DNA from: VGSZ01 sp044349155
GTDB lineage: Bacteria > Myxococcota > UBA727 > VGSZ01
DNA: 6,383 nt
Reading direction: 5' to 3'
Assembly: GCA_044349155.1 (NCBI GenBank)
Contig: JBIKRQ010000362.1
Location: 1-6,383 of the forward strand
Shown one piece after another: positions 5,556 to 6,383 of this stretch. Each line of letters starts with the position of its first letter. Positions within the stretch are counted from its first letter, which is position 1. The notes under the pieces were generated by a model, which saw only the letters and a list, made by a program, of their open reading frames with translations, ran no database searches and was not told the DNA's origin. A program made the translations under genes and the position numbers.

Positions 5556-6278
5556 GTGCTGTTGCTGCACAACGAACCGCCGGTGCCCATCGCAAACGTG
5601 ACGCTCGCGCCCGACCTCGACAGCACCAATGTGTTTCTGGAGCTGCGCGACGACGCTGGGCTCATCGCGGTCACCGCTGCCCCCTGGAGCATGGTGGGCA
5701 CGGTGCCAGTGCCGTTGTCACTCATCACCACGGCCGCCGATGGCAGCACGGTGACGCGTCTTGACGACGTGGTGTCGCTGTCGCCCGACCGCTTCAGCGC
5801 GAGCAAGAACGAGCAGGGACATGGCCCAGCGATCGACCGCCTGGGCAACGGCTCGTTCCTCGTGCGCCTCCTCGACGACGTGGCCACACCGCACGAGGGC
5901 TGGGCTGCGTTGATCGACCGCGACGGCGGCGTGGTCCGCACGTGGACCGACCAGGCGATCTTGCACGCCGAACGCGTGGACGAACGGCTGGTGCTGCTGC
6001 GGGCGCCCCTCGCACGCGACGACCTCGCTCGGTCCGTCGTCGTCGACATCCTCGATGCCGCGACCGGCGCAACGATCGCTCTGGGGCTGGACACGCCGTG
6101 GCGCTCCTCCGACGTTGCGACACTCGACCATCAGGTGTTTGCCGCCGCCGCGCACGACAACGGCGTCGACCTCGCCTACGCCGTGCAGATCCCTGACCCA
6201 GACCTCGGCTATTTCCTGCGTTGGACGTACACCAAAATCCGCGCCGGTCAGCTGCCACGGGTGCAGCTCCGCTCCTGA
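5556..6278 (+). CDS. Lipoprotein C-terminal fragment as literally encoded
   Basis: An open frame of 240 residues from GTG at 5556 to TGA at 6276-6278; the natural frame begins earlier, at about 5537 (GDVVDSQ), so the GTG is probably an internal Val codon and not a start, and no ribosome binding site is evident before it. Sequence is acidic and beta-like, with features such as LDSTNVFLELRDDAGLIAVT, LGNGSFLVRLLDDV and GWAALIDRDGGVVRTW, reminiscent of repeated strands around Asp-Gly turns as in beta-propeller or beta-sandwich proteins, but no family is assigned. It has no cysteine. It ends directly against the stop codon of the next gene on the opposite strand. Confidence 0.6.
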   Translation: MLLLHNEPPVPIANVTLAPDLDSTNVFLELRDDAGLIAVTAAPWSMVGTVPVPLSLITTAADGSTVTRLDDVVSLSPDRFSASKNEQGHGPAIDRLGNGSFLVRLLDDVATPHEGWAALIDRDGGVVRTWTDQAILHAERVDERLVLLRAPLARDDLARSVVVDILDAATGATIALGLDTPWRSSDVATLDHQVFAAAAHDNGVDLAYAVQIPDPDLGYFLRWTYTKIRAGQLPRVQLRS

Positions 6279-6383
6279 TCATGCTGCCTGCATGACGGCG
6301 TGAAAGTCGAGGGCATCAGAAAACCTCCCAGACTGGAGCGTCGACCGCAGATGAAGAATGGCGCGTGCCCCGGTTTCGGACCA
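6279..6383 (-). CDS. C-terminal end of a gene, possibly a transposase (ISKra4-like), 5'-truncated by the window edge
   Basis: On the minus strand an open frame enters at 6383 and stops at TGA (6281-6279), giving 34 residues. It begins WSETGARAILHLRSTLQSGR and continues FSDALDFHAVMQAA. The arrangement W-x-x-x-GA-x-A-I-L-x-LR-S-(x)3-SGR, then an aromatic and acidic stretch with F-H, resembles what I recall of transposase C-termini of the ISKra4 group (W...GAxAxLxLRxxxxSG...). The match is from memory and short, so the family is tentative; it could be another protein. If it is a transposase, an insertion-sequence end would be expected within or just beyond the end of the lipoprotein gene, and I cannot see a terminal repeat because the other end is outside the window. 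Confidence 0.45.
   Translation of the reverse strand, partial: WSETGARAILHLRSTLQSGRFSDALDFHAVMQAA

Larger units (their letters stand above)
5060..6278 (+). pseudogene. Predicted lipoprotein of unknown function, interrupted by two apparent -1 frameshifts
   Basis: I do not recognise a family. Read across three frames the gene gives a continuous 406-residue protein. The first frame runs from 5060 to about 5387, the second from about 5388 to 5536 (NFPADQFVGGLLPDRVP, then VVTFTADELLTT and THLVADA), the third from about 5537 to the TGA at 6276-6278 (GDVVDSQVLLLHNEPP onward). Adding one G to the run at 5384-5387 and one to the run at 5534-5536 restores a single frame with natural joins (RVGGGNFPAD and ADARGDVVDS). 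The product would be exported: MKRSWAVMAVLLTSSAC is a signal sequence ending in a relaxed lipobox with Cys17 as lipidation site and Asp18 next to it. The body is rich in Val, Asp, Thr and Leu with repeated short strand-like stretches (LIDRDGGVVRTW, DILDAATGATIAL), suggesting a beta-rich fold. Either a recent pseudogene or two homopolymer base-call errors; the good coding character of all three pieces favours errors or very recent decay. Confidence 0.7.

Noticed and set aside
4951..5595. Extension of the dppB frame upstream to 5595
   Set aside because: It would overlap the whole N-terminal half of the divergent lipoprotein gene, would precede a standard permease N-terminus with unrelated sequence, and the start at 4950 has its own ribosome binding site.
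6279..6295. TCATGC / GCATGA inverted repeat (5-nt loop) as a bidirectional terminator
   Set aside because: The stem is only 6 bp and AT/GC mixed, no T tract follows on either strand, and it overlaps the 3' coding end of the minus-strand gene.

Overview
This is a high-GC (roughly two-thirds GC) window with strong GC bias at third codon positions. Two features suggest a myxobacterium-like member of the Myxococcota (the old Deltaproteobacteria): an FHA plus DUF4388 (PATAN-like) protein, and a 'myxococcal cysteine-rich repeat' (DUF4215-like) module inside a membrane protein. The taxonomic reading is inference from family distribution, not a proof.

Layout. (1) 1-634, minus strand: N-terminal part of an FHA-DUF4388 signalling protein whose 3' end lies off the left edge. 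(2) 635-896: short non-coding gap with a possible promoter for the FHA gene and a hairpin that may terminate ald. (3) 897-2006, minus: a complete, well conserved alanine dehydrogenase (ald). (4) 2007-2121: ald leader with a small hairpin next to a good ribosome binding site. (5) 2122-4950, minus: a tightly packed unit of a DppB/OppB-type permease, a DppC/OppC-type permease (ATGA overlap) and a 75-residue two-helix membrane protein 7 nt further on. (6) 4951-5059: divergent intergenic region. (7) 5060-6278, plus: a predicted lipoprotein of unknown function broken by two apparent -1 frameshifts, both of which can be repaired by adding one G to a G run. (8) 6279-6383, minus: the last 34 codons of another gene, whose pattern resembles the C-terminus of a transposase; its stop codon directly abuts the lipoprotein stop.

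How the parts fit. DppB and DppC would form the transmembrane channel of a peptide- or nickel-type ABC importer, but no ATPase or solute-binding protein is encoded here, so the partners must lie elsewhere. Alanine dehydrogenase downstream on the same strand could deaminate alanine released from imported peptides, but this link rests on position only.

The most unusual element is the DppB homologue. It is 581 residues long, whereas the family usually has about 300-340. About 270 extra residues sit in the first periplasmic loop, including a four-cysteine DUF4215-like repeat. This looks like a permease carrying its own extracytoplasmic domain and is the best candidate for something not well described.
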